Source: Pseudomonadota bacterium
GTDB taxonomy: Bacteria; Pseudomonadota; Alphaproteobacteria; Reyranellales; Reyranellaceae
Reading direction: 5' to 3'
NCBI GenBank assembly: GCA_023436825.1
Contig: JAEZHS010000028.1
Span: 1 to 36,649, forward strand
DNA: 36,649 nt
Made by a program: the position numbers and the translations under genes. The notes below the pieces were generated by a model, which ran no database searches, was not told the DNA's origin, and saw only the letters and a list, made by a program, of their open reading frames with translations. Each line of letters begins with the position of its first letter. Positions within the stretch are counted from its first letter, which is position 1. Below are positions 1-7,926 of this stretch, piece after piece.

Positions 1-36
1 CTGGAGGTCCGCGCTCCGACAAGATTACTCTTTAGG

Positions 37-58
37 TCTAAAATTTCATATCTAAAAT
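37..58. repeat. AT-rich direct repeat downstream of the liv operon
   Basis: The octamer TCTAAAAT occurs at 37-44 and again at 51-58, one turn and a half apart, in the AT-rich segment just past the end of livF. The first 59 bases hold no gene that I can see. The repeat could be part of a promoter or operator for a gene to the left of the window, or chance in AT-rich sequence. Confidence 0.35.
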
Positions 59-59
59 A

Positions 60-773
60 TCAATGCCCACCCAGGTAGCTGGCGGTGACGCGCGGGTCGT
101 GCATCAGGTCTGCGGCGGCGCCCGAATGGACGATCTCGCCGGTCTCCAGCACATAGCCGAAATCGGCCGTTTCCAAGGCGGCGCGGGCATTCTGCTCGAC
201 CAGCAGGATCGACACGCCGAGCTCGCGCAGGGACGAGATGATCCTGAAGACCTCGCGGACGATCAGCGGCGCCAACCCCAGGCTCGGCTCGTCGAGCATC
301 AGCAGCCGCGGCTTGGCCATCAGGGCGCGTCCGAGCGCCAGCATCTGGCGCTCGCCGCCGGACAGGGTCGAGGCCTTCTGGCCGCGCCGTTCGCTGAGCC
401 GTGGGAAGCGCCTGTAGACGTCCTCCAGGGACTGTTTCAGTCCGGCTGCGTCACGGCGGCGCGAATAGCCGCCGAGCAGGAGGTTGTCGGCTACCGACAG
501 GTCGCCGAACAGCTCGCGCGTCTCGGGCACCAGGCAGAAGCCGCGCTCGATGCGGGATTCGACGTCGAGGCGGCTGAGGTCCATGCCGTCGAAGAACATG
601 CGGCCGCGCCACGGCAGCAGACCGATCGCCGCGCTCAAAAGAGTCGTCTTGCCGGCACCGTTGGGACCGATGACAGTGACGATCTGGCCGGGCTCGATGG
701 CGAGCGACACGCCGCGCACCGCCTCGACCTTGCCGTAGGCGACGGTGACCTGGTCGATCGCCAGCAGCGCCAT
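60..773 (-). CDS. livF: Branched-chain amino acid-type ABC transporter ATPase, LivF family
   Basis: The 237-residue product is one of the two cytoplasmic ATPases of a Liv/HAAT importer and powers uptake of an amino acid or small carboxylate. Walker A GPNGAGKT is at residues 36-43, the signature LSGGE at 137-141 and Walker B LLMLDEP at 157-163. The family marker LVEQN follows at 191-195, where LivG has VEH. The length is normal for LivF (about 235). The start ATG shares its A with the TGA of the upstream livM-livG fusion, so translation is coupled. It is the last gene of the operon; an AT-rich segment follows. HAAT importers of this kind are often recruited for aromatic acids, so substrate cannot be read from this subunit. 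Confidence 0.95.
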   Translation of the reverse strand: MALLAIDQVTVAYGKVEAVRGVSLAIEPGQIVTVIGPNGAGKTTLLSAAIGLLPWRGRMFFDGMDLSRLDVESRIERGFCLVPETRELFGDLSVADNLLLGGYSRRRDAAGLKQSLEDVYRRFPRLSERRGQKASTLSGGERQMLALGRALMAKPRLLMLDEPSLGLAPLIVREVFRIISSLRELGVSILLVEQNARAALETADFGYVLETGEIVHSGAAADLMHDPRVTASYLGGH

Positions 774-2542
774 CAGGCCACCCCACCGAGATAGGCTTCC
801 TGCACGCGGGGATCGCTCCGCACGACAGCCGGCGTGCCCTCGCAGAGCTTGGCGCCGAAATCCATCACCACCGTGCGGTCGACCAGCCCCATGACGAAAT
901 CCATGTCGTGCTCGACCAGCAGGATGGAGAGCCCCTCGGCGCGCAAGGCTTCGAGGAGGCCGGCGAGGTTGGCCTTCTCTCCGGCGCGCAGGCCGGCGGC
1001 AGGCTCGTCGAGCACCAGCAGCGCCGGATCGGCCGCAAGCGCGCGGGCGATCTCGAGCAAGCGCTGGCTGCCGAGCGGCAGGTTGCCCGCCAGTTCGAAG
1101 GCGCGGTCGGCGAGCCCGACGCGCTCGAGCTGGTGCATCGCCTCGGACCGCGCGCGCTCTTCCTCGGCACGATCGAGTCGCAGGGTACCGGCGAAGAATC
1201 CGGCTCGGGTACGGCCGTAGGTCCCCAGCAGCACGGTGTCGAGCAGCGTCATGGTCTTGCGCAGCTTCACATGCTGGAAGGTGCGGGCGATGCCTGCGCG
1301 GGCGATGTGGCGCTGCGCCCGCTTGCTGATGTCCTGCCCGAGAAAGTTGATCCTGCCCTGGTTCAGCGGCAGAGCGCCCGTGATCAGGTTGAACATCGTG
1401 GTCTTGCCGGCGCCGTTGGGGCCGATCAGGCCTAAAATCTCGCCGGCGGAAAGCTCGAAGCTCACATTGTCGACCGCGACCAGGCCGCCGAAACGGCGGG
1501 TCACGCCGGAAACGTTCAGGATCAGCTGGCCGCGGGCGGGCTGCCGGCGGCGTTCGAGTGAGCCGGTGGCCCGCGGCGGCGTCGGCTGCACGCGCGGCAG
1601 CCAGCGCAGCGCGAAGGGCACGATGCCGGCGCGCGCCCGCTGCAGCAGCAGGATGAAGAGCACCGAAAAGACGATGACCTCGAGCTGGCCCGAGGCGCCC
1701 GGCGCGATCACCGGCAGATAGTCCTGGATGCTGTTCCTGAGCAGGGTGACGACGGCGGCACCCACGATCGCCCCCGACAGGTAGGCCATGCCGCCGACCA
1801 TCGCCATCAGCAGATAGAGGATGCCGACATTGACGTCGAAGGGCGCGGGACTGACGAAGCGGCTCATGTGGGCGTAGAGCCAGCCGGACAGCGCCGACAG
1901 GAGCGCGGCGATCACGAAGGTGATGAGTTTTACGCGGAACGGATCGATGCCGAGGCTTTCGGCCATGATGCCGCCGCCACGCAGAGCCCGGACCGCGCGT
2001 CCTTCGCGCGAATCGAGGAGATTGGCCGAAAGCACGAGCGATGCGATGACGCAGATCCAGATGAGGTAGTAGATGCTGTCGCTGCTCGACAGCGCATGGC
2101 CGCCGATCGAGATGGGCGGGACTTCGCTGATGCCGTTGAACTGCCCGAGGAAGGGCAGGTTGCCGAACAGGAAGTAGGTCGCGAGCCCCCAGGCGATGGT
2201 GCTGAGCGAGAGGAAGTGCCCACCGAGCCGCAGCGTCACGGCCCCCAGGATCGCGGCCACCAGGCCGGTGAGGACGAGTCCCAGCACCAGGCCGAGCCAC
2301 GGCGAATAGCCGGTGCGCGTGGTGAGCCAGGCCGTGGCGTAGGCCGCGATCCCGACGAAAGCGGCCTGGCCGAAGGACAGCATGCCGCCGATGCCCGACA
2401 GCAGCACCAGGCCGAGCACCGCCAGCGCATAGATGCCGATGAAATTGAGAAGCGTGACGCTGAACGGGCTAAGCACGGCCGGTGCCATCGCAAGCAACAC
2501 GACCGCACCGATCGACAGGAGGCGGAACTGGGCGGGTGTCAT
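773..2542 (-). CDS. Fused Liv ABC transporter permease-ATPase (LivM-LivG)
   Basis: The 589-residue protein joins two subunits that are separate in Escherichia coli. Residues 1 to about 310 are a LivM-type permease with several hydrophobic segments and the conserved GQAAFVGI-type stretch near 59-66. A linker of about 30 Arg/Pro-rich residues (roughly 311-340) leads to a LivG ATPase. That domain has Walker A GPNGAGKTT at 374-382, an unusual signature LPLGSQR near 488-494, Walker B LLVLDEP at 508-514 and switch His545 in VEHDM. Such fusions are frequent in alphaproteobacteria, so this is architecture rather than an assembly error. The gene overlaps livH by four bases (ATGA) and livF by one. Fusion fixes permease and ATPase at one to one. 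Confidence 0.93.
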   Translation of the reverse strand: MTPAQFRLLSIGAVVLLAMAPAVLSPFSVTLLNFIGIYALAVLGLVLLSGIGGMLSFGQAAFVGIAAYATAWLTTRTGYSPWLGLVLGLVLTGLVAAILGAVTLRLGGHFLSLSTIAWGLATYFLFGNLPFLGQFNGISEVPPISIGGHALSSSDSIYYLIWICVIASLVLSANLLDSREGRAVRALRGGGIMAESLGIDPFRVKLITFVIAALLSALSGWLYAHMSRFVSPAPFDVNVGILYLLMAMVGGMAYLSGAIVGAAVVTLLRNSIQDYLPVIAPGASGQLEVIVFSVLFILLLQRARAGIVPFALRWLPRVQPTPPRATGSLERRRQPARGQLILNVSGVTRRFGGLVAVDNVSFELSAGEILGLIGPNGAGKTTMFNLITGALPLNQGRINFLGQDISKRAQRHIARAGIARTFQHVKLRKTMTLLDTVLLGTYGRTRAGFFAGTLRLDRAEEERARSEAMHQLERVGLADRAFELAGNLPLGSQRLLEIARALAADPALLVLDEPAAGLRAGEKANLAGLLEALRAEGLSILLVEHDMDFVMGLVDRTVVMDFGAKLCEGTPAVVRSDPRVQEAYLGGVA

Positions 2543-3585
2543 TCCTCGGCCTCTTCCTCCTCATGGGCGGCGAAGCTCAGCGACCGCCACAGCAGGACGG
2601 GAATCAACAGGCCGAACACCAGCACTTCCTTGTAGGCGCTGAGCCAGAACGAGGTGAAACTTTCCAGCAGGCCGACCAGCACCGCGCCCAACGCGGTCAC
2701 GGGATAGCTCACCATGGCGCCGATGATGGCGCCGACGAAGGCTTTCAGGCCGAGCAGGAAGCCCGAATCGTAGAAGATCGTCGTGACCGGCGCGATCAGC
2801 ACGCCGGAGATGCCGGCCAGCAGCGAGGCCAGCAGGTAGGCGATGGTGCCGGTCGAGGTCGGCCGGATGCCGACCAGGCGCGCGCCGGTGCGGTTGACCG
2901 CGGTGGCGCGCAGCGCCTTGCCCTGGATCGTGTACTCGAAATAGAGGAACAGCAGGCCGCAGAAGACGATGGATGCGGCTACGATCAGGAGCTGCTGGGC
3001 GTTGACGACCAGGCCTGCGAGATCGAACAGGGCGTCGGTCAGGGGCTGGGTGCGTACGCCTTCGGGGCCGAAGAACATCAGGCCGAGCCCGCTCAGTGCA
3101 AAATGCAGCGCCACCTCCACGGTGAGCAGCAGCAGGACCGAGGCGTCTGCGATCGGCCGGAACACGATGCGATCGAGCAGAGGCGCGATCGGCAGCACCA
3201 GGGCCAGCGACAGCGCGATCCTAATCGGCATCGACAGGGTCGCGCCGGCCAGGAACCAGATCGCCGCCGCGGGCAGCAGCGGCAGGACGAGATAGAAGAA
3301 GACCGCGCGCGGCAGGCGATGGAAGGCGCGCATCCTGACAAGGGCCGCACCTTCGACCACTGTTGCCAGCACGGCGAGCACGGCCACCAGGCCGACCGTG
3401 CCTGGCCTGACGCCGGTCTCCAGCGACGCCAGGCTCAAGGCGGTGAAGGCGGCGATGTCGCCGAAGGGCACGAAGATCACCCGCGTCACCGCGAAGATCA
3501 GCACCAGCCCCAGGCCGATCAGGACATAGATCGCCCCGCTGGCGATGCCGTCCATCGCCAGGATCGCCGCTATTTCACCGGTCAT
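2539..3585 (-). CDS. livH: Branched-chain amino acid-type ABC transporter permease, LivH family
   Basis: This 348-residue inner-membrane protein is the second permease half of the importer. It is almost wholly hydrophobic with several membrane segments and the LivH-like opening MDGIASGAIYVLIGLGLVL. Typical LivH proteins are about 290-300 residues; this one is longer, mainly because of an inserted segment around residues 60-130 containing extra hydrophobic helices. It ends in an acidic tail rich in Glu. Its start lies nine bases after the stop of the substrate-binding protein and its stop overlaps the start of the fused livM-livG gene (ATGA), so all four genes are one unit. Confidence 0.9.
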   Translation of the reverse strand: MTGEIAAILAMDGIASGAIYVLIGLGLVLIFAVTRVIFVPFGDIAAFTALSLASLETGVRPGTVGLVAVLAVLATVVEGAALVRMRAFHRLPRAVFFYLVLPLLPAAAIWFLAGATLSMPIRIALSLALVLPIAPLLDRIVFRPIADASVLLLLTVEVALHFALSGLGLMFFGPEGVRTQPLTDALFDLAGLVVNAQQLLIVAASIVFCGLLFLYFEYTIQGKALRATAVNRTGARLVGIRPTSTGTIAYLLASLLAGISGVLIAPVTTIFYDSGFLLGLKAFVGAIIGAMVSYPVTALGAVLVGLLESFTSFWLSAYKEVLVFGLLIPVLLWRSLSFAAHEEEEAEE

Positions 3586-3594
3586 GCGTCTGCC

Positions 3595-4752
3595 TTACGG
3601 CTCGTACTTCCACTGACCGTTCACCAGGCGCACCATCACCAGCGCACGATCGTCGACGCCGTAGCTGTCGCCCGGCTTGAAATTGTAGATGGCGTGGGTG
3701 CCGGCGAGATCCTTGGTGGTGAAGATGGCGTTCTTGAGCGCCGTGCGGAACTCCGGCGTGCCGGGCTTGGCACCCGTCGCCATCGCCCGCTTGGCGGCGT
3801 CGAGGAAGACCAGCCAAGCGTCGAAGGAATAGGCCGAGAAGCCGTCGGTCGTCGGCATGCCGTTGGCCTTCTGATAGGCCTCGCGGAACGCCAGGGAGAT
3901 CTTCTTGCTAAAGTGGTCGTCGGGAAGCTGCTCGGCAACGATCACCGGGCCGGCCGAGACCTGGACGCCCTCGACCGCCTTGCCGCCGACGCGGATGAAG
4001 TCGGCATTGAGCAGCGACGGCGTACCGTAGAGCGGGCCCTTGTAGCCGCGCTCGGCCAGCGCCAGCGGCGGCAACGCGCCCTGGGTCGCCGAGCCGCCGA
4101 GCAGGACGGCATCAGGCTTGGTCGCCAGTATCTTCAGCACCTGCCCGGTCACCGACGTGTCGGTGCGGGCATAGCGCTCGTTGGTCAGGATCTTCATGCC
4201 GTCGGCTTGGGCAGGCTTCTGGGCGCCGTTGTAGACCAGGTCGCCCCAGGCGTCGGAGAAGCCGATATAGGCGAAATTCTTGATGCCGTTGCGCTTCATG
4301 CGGTCGACCGCGACCTTGACCATCAGCGAGGGCGGCTGCGGCATGGCGATCGCCCAGCGGTCGCCCGAGTCAGTGGCGGGCACGGTGATGGGCGAGATCG
4401 AGATCATCGGCACCTTGAGCTCGTTGGCGACCGCGACCATGGCGATGGAGGAGGGCGCCGTCGCCGTGCCGATCAGCAGGTCGACCTTGTTTTCCTCGAC
4501 GAGCTTGCGCGCGTTGCGGGTCGCGGCCGACGGGTCGGAGCCGTCGTCGAGCTGGATCAGCTTGATCTTCTCGGCGCCGACGGCGCTGGCATATTCCGCG
4601 GCGGCCTTGATGCCGCGGTCGTAGAGCACGCCGATCGACGAGCCCGGCCCGCTCTGCGACGTCACGAACCCGACGGTGAGCTCGGCCTGTGCTGCCGTCC
4701 CCAGCGCCAATGAAGCAGCGACGACGGTCGCTGCGATGATGCTATGCTTCAT
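3595..4752 (-). CDS. Periplasmic substrate-binding protein of the Liv-type ABC importer
   Basis: The 385-residue protein belongs to the LivK/Peripla_BP_6 type I binding proteins. A clear signal peptide covers residues 1-23 with cleavage after AQA; the mature protein starts ELTVGFVTSQSGPGS, the usual first strand and ligand loop of the family. The start is supported by an upstream GAGGAG Shine-Dalgarno. It is the first gene of the liv operon and captures the ligand for LivH/LivM. The bound ligand is unknown: family members bind branched-chain amino acids, amides, urea or aromatic acids. Its divergent position beside an aromatic-catabolism operon makes an aromatic or acyl ligand plausible, but that is inference. 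Confidence 0.92.
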   Translation of the reverse strand: MKHSIIAATVVAASLALGTAAQAELTVGFVTSQSGPGSSIGVLYDRGIKAAAEYASAVGAEKIKLIQLDDGSDPSAATRNARKLVEENKVDLLIGTATAPSSIAMVAVANELKVPMISISPITVPATDSGDRWAIAMPQPPSLMVKVAVDRMKRNGIKNFAYIGFSDAWGDLVYNGAQKPAQADGMKILTNERYARTDTSVTGQVLKILATKPDAVLLGGSATQGALPPLALAERGYKGPLYGTPSLLNADFIRVGGKAVEGVQVSAGPVIVAEQLPDDHFSKKISLAFREAYQKANGMPTTDGFSAYSFDAWLVFLDAAKRAMATGAKPGTPEFRTALKNAIFTTKDLAGTHAIYNFKPGDSYGVDDRALVMVRLVNGQWKYEP

Positions 4753-4786
4753 TACCCTCTCCTCAGTGGCTCAAGCCTTCCCCGTG

Positions 4787-5590
4787 ATGACGCCTACGAT
4801 TGAAAGATCCTTCGTTTCACTCGGCTCCGGCCGCGTGCATGTCGCAGCCTGCGGGAGCGGCCGTCCGGTGCTGCTGCTGCACCAGACGCCGCGCTCCTGG
4901 GACGAATACCGCGACGTCCTGCCGTTGCTGGCAAGCAAATATCGCGCAATCGCCATGGACACGGTGGGCTTCGGCGATTCCGATCCGTTGCCGGCGGGTG
5001 GTGATTCGATCGAGGCGTGGGCGCAGTGCGCGCACGAGGTGCTGGCGGCCCTTGGCCACGCCCGAGCCGTGGTCGTCGGCCATCACACGGGCGCGGCGAT
5101 CGCCGTGGAAATGGCGGCGCTGCATCCCGAGCGCGTCGAGGCGCTGGTGCTGTCGGCCTCGCCCTATGTCGACGAGGCCCGGCGCAAGGCCGAGCACACA
5201 CGGCGCATCATCGACGACGTCGATACCCATGTCGACGGCCTGCACCTCGCCGAGCTTTGGGCGAGGCGCAAGCCCTTCTATCCCGAGGGCCGCATCGATC
5301 TTCTCGAACGCTTCCTGATCGATGCGCTGAAGGCGGGGCCGCGCGCGGCCGAAGGCCATCGCGTCGTCGGCCGCTATGTCATGGAACCGCGATTGGCCGC
5401 GGTGCGCTGCCCGACCTTGGTGATCGCGCCGACCGCCGATCCGCACGCCCATCCGCATGCGCCGAAGGTCGCCGCCGCCATTGCCGGCAGCAGGATGATG
5501 GAGATCGAGGGCGGGATGGTGCCGTTGCCCGACCAGATGCCACAGGCCTTTGCTGCGGCGATCGACCGGTTCCTGTCGACGCTTTCCTGA
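4787..5590 (+). CDS. Alpha/beta-hydrolase-fold protein with non-canonical triad
   Basis: The 267-residue protein has the alpha/beta-hydrolase fold: an oxyanion-type loop LLHQTPRSW near 30-38, strand and turn DTVGFGDSD near 58-66, and a nucleophile elbow near 95-105. The elbow reads GHHTG at 98-102, so the position of the usual Ser (GxSxG) is His100. Near the C-terminus, where the family has GGH before the final helix, the sequence is GGM (242-244). An acidic residue, Asp218, is present. The protein may therefore be a non-hydrolytic member or a lyase or cofactor-free enzyme, not a standard esterase. I chose ATG at 4787; starts further upstream would lie inside the binding-protein gene. It is divergent from the liv operon with only 34 bases between starts, so promoters must overlap coding sequence. 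Confidence 0.85.
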   Translation: MTPTIERSFVSLGSGRVHVAACGSGRPVLLLHQTPRSWDEYRDVLPLLASKYRAIAMDTVGFGDSDPLPAGGDSIEAWAQCAHEVLAALGHARAVVVGHHTGAAIAVEMAALHPERVEALVLSASPYVDEARRKAEHTRRIIDDVDTHVDGLHLAELWARRKPFYPEGRIDLLERFLIDALKAGPRAAEGHRVVGRYVMEPRLAAVRCPTLVIAPTADPHAHPHAPKVAAAIAGSRMMEIEGGMVPLPDQMPQAFAAAIDRFLSTLS

Positions 5591-5705
5591 CATGAGAGCT
5601 TGCCAGAAGAGCTGCATGAAGAGCCTGTCCCCCACTCTGGACGCGCCCGAGATATTTCAATCCTAAAGTTTATGGAAAGCGATAGTCAAGGCTTGGCCGG
5701 CGTCA

Positions 5706-5734
5706 TTGACAGAGAAAAACTTCAACTCTTAAAT
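5706..5734 (+). promoter_or_regulatory. Candidate sigma-70-type promoter of the catabolic operon
   Basis: A perfect TTGACA at 5706-5711 is followed after 17 bases by TTAAAT at 5729-5734, which keeps four of six -10 positions. Transcription would start near 5741, about 33 bases before the IorA-like start codon. The 183-bp gap 5591-5773 is AT-rich compared with the flanking genes and holds nothing else I recognise. A MarR operator would be expected here because the operon encodes a MarR protein, but no convincing palindrome is visible over the -10 region. Confidence 0.55.
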
Positions 5735-5773
5735 ATTATCCGGGTAGCATCCTCACGATCGTAGAGATCAGCC

Positions 5774-7924
5774 ATGGCCGAACGATCTTTCGCGAAGGAA
5801 GTGCAGGACCTCAGGCTCGGTGACGGGCAGGAGTTCCGCGGCGAGGGGATTCTCGCCATCACCAAGGCGCTGCTGCAGTCGGGCGTGGGCTACGTGGCAG
5901 GCTACCAGGGCGCGCCGATCTCCCATCTGATGGACGTACTGGCCGACGCGCAGGACATCCTGGGCGAGCTCGGCGTGCATTTCGAGAACAGCGCCAGCGA
6001 GGCGACCGCGGCGGCGACGCTGGCGGCGTCGGTCATGTATCCGATCCGCGGCGCCGTCACCTTCAAGTCGCCGGTCGGCACCAACGTGGCGTCGGATGCG
6101 CTGGCCAACCTGGCCTCGGGTGGCGTCACCGGCGGTGCGCTGATCATCGTCGGCGAGGATTACGGCGAAGGCTCCTCGATCATGCAGGAGCGCAGCCACG
6201 CCTACGCCATGAAATCCCAGATCTGGCTGCTCGATCCGCGACCGGACCTCGAGAGCATCGTGCGCTCTGTCGAGCTGGGCTTCGAGCTCTCCGAGGCGTC
6301 GAACACGCCGGTCATGCTGGAGGTGCGCATCCGCGCCTGCCATGTGCGCGGCAGCTTCCGCACCAGGACCAACCAACGGCCGGCCATGAGCGTGAAGGAT
6401 GCGCTCGAAGCGCCGCGCCGTGACACCGGTCGCGTCGTCCTGCCGCCGGCCTCCTACGTGCACGAGAAGGAGAAGATCGAGAAGCGCTGGCCCGCCGCCG
6501 TGAAGTTCATCAAGGAGCGCGGCATGAACGAGTTCGTGCCGGGCGACATCGGCGACGTCGGCATCATCCTGCAGGGCGGCATGTACAACGGCGTGCTGCG
6601 CGCATTGCAGGGGCTGGGCCTGGCCGACGTCTGGGGCACCAGCCGCATTCCGCTCTATGTGCTGAACGTGGCCTATCCGCTGGTGCCGGACGAGGTCGTC
6701 GACTTCTGCCGCGACAAGCGCGCGGTGCTGCTGGTGGAGGAGGGGCAGCCCGACTTCATCGAGCAGGCGCTGGCCAAGATCCTGCGGCAGGCGGGGATCT
6801 CGACGCCGCTTTCGGGCAAGGACCTGTTCCCCATGGCGGGCGAGTACACCGCGGCGGTCATGGGCGACGCGATCGGTGCCTTCGTGCGGCAGTGGATCCC
6901 CGACATGCTTGCGCCGGCCGTGCGCGCCTCCAATGCGCCGCCGGCGCTGGAGGAGCGGCACGCGCGGGCGCTGGCCGAAGTCGTGCCGCCGCGTCCGCCC
7001 GGCTTCTGTACCGGCTGTCCCGAGCGACCGATCTTCGCCGCCATGAAGCTGGTCGAGCGCGAGCTCGGGCCGCATCACGTCGCCGCCGACATCGGCTGCC
7101 ATCTGTTCTCGATCATGCCGCCGTTCAACATCGGCACGACCACCATGGGCTACGGCCTGGGGCCGGCCTCGGCCTCGGCCTTCAACGTCAAGGCGAGCAA
7201 GCGCTCGATCGCAATGATGGGCGACGGCGGCTTCTGGCATAACGGTTTGACGTCGGGCATCGGCAATGCCGTGTTCAACAAGAGCGACGGCGTGGTGCTG
7301 ATCGTCGACAACTACTACTCGTCGGCGACCGGCGGCCAGGACCTCCCGTCATCGCGCGCCTCCAATCGCTCGCGCTCGACCCGGCATCCGATCTCGGCGG
7401 CGGTGAAGGGCCTGGGCGTCGGCTGGGTGCGCGAGATCGATCGCACCTATGACGTCGGCCGCCTGCGCGACACGCTGAAGGAGGCGCTGACCACCGAGCA
7501 ACCCGGGCCCAAGGTCATCGTCGCCTCGTCCGAATGCATGCTGAACCGCCAGCGCCGCGAGCGCCCGTTGTTCAACAAAGCGGTGAAAGCGGGCCGGCGC
7601 ATGGTGCGCCAGCGTTTCGGCGTCGACGAGGACGTCTGCACCGGCGATCACGCCTGCATCCGGCTCTCGGGCTGCCCGTCGCTGTCGGTCAAGCAGACGG
7701 CCGATCCCCTGAAGGACGATCCGGTCGCCGCGATCGACAATTCCTGCGTCGGCTGCGGCAATTGCGGTGAGGTCGCCGAGGCGGCGGTGCTCTGCCCGTC
7801 CTTCTATCGCGCCGACATCATCATCAATCCCAGCCGTTGGGACCGCGCGCTTGCCGCAATGCGCGCCGCGGTCATCGGCTTCCTGCAGCGTCGCCGCGCT
7901 GGGCGCCGGCTGCGGCTCGCCTAG
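5774..7924 (+). CDS. IorA-like indolepyruvate ferredoxin oxidoreductase alpha subunit
   Basis: The 716-residue protein belongs to the thiamine-diphosphate 2-oxoacid:ferredoxin oxidoreductases of the indolepyruvate type, which convert aryl-pyruvates plus CoA to aryl-acetyl-CoA. The N-terminal pyrimidine-binding half (about 20-200) carries the YQGAPIS loop and an ENSASEA acidic segment. A TPP-binding half follows, with CTGCPER at 412-418 and GDGGFWHNG at 483-491. The C-terminus is a ferredoxin-like domain with Cys at 622, 628, 634, 658, 661, 664 and 674. That is one fewer than the eight needed for two ordinary [4Fe-4S] clusters, so the first cluster may be altered. It is the first gene of the operon and lies 2 bases before the IorB-like partner. 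Whether the substrate is indolepyruvate, phenylpyruvate or another oxoacid cannot be told. Confidence 0.85.
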   Translation: MAERSFAKEVQDLRLGDGQEFRGEGILAITKALLQSGVGYVAGYQGAPISHLMDVLADAQDILGELGVHFENSASEATAAATLAASVMYPIRGAVTFKSPVGTNVASDALANLASGGVTGGALIIVGEDYGEGSSIMQERSHAYAMKSQIWLLDPRPDLESIVRSVELGFELSEASNTPVMLEVRIRACHVRGSFRTRTNQRPAMSVKDALEAPRRDTGRVVLPPASYVHEKEKIEKRWPAAVKFIKERGMNEFVPGDIGDVGIILQGGMYNGVLRALQGLGLADVWGTSRIPLYVLNVAYPLVPDEVVDFCRDKRAVLLVEEGQPDFIEQALAKILRQAGISTPLSGKDLFPMAGEYTAAVMGDAIGAFVRQWIPDMLAPAVRASNAPPALEERHARALAEVVPPRPPGFCTGCPERPIFAAMKLVERELGPHHVAADIGCHLFSIMPPFNIGTTTMGYGLGPASASAFNVKASKRSIAMMGDGGFWHNGLTSGIGNAVFNKSDGVVLIVDNYYSSATGGQDLPSSRASNRSRSTRHPISAAVKGLGVGWVREIDRTYDVGRLRDTLKEALTTEQPGPKVIVASSECMLNRQRRERPLFNKAVKAGRRMVRQRFGVDEDVCTGDHACIRLSGCPSLSVKQTADPLKDDPVAAIDNSCVGCGNCGEVAEAAVLCPSFYRADIIINPSRWDRALAAMRAAVIGFLQRRRAGRRLRLA

Positions 7925-7926
7925 TC

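Noticed and set aside
2482..4713. 743-codon plus-strand open frame opposite livH and the binding protein
   Set aside because: Composition is Arg/Gln/His/Asp-rich and repetitive, while the minus-strand frames have clear family motifs and a signal peptide.
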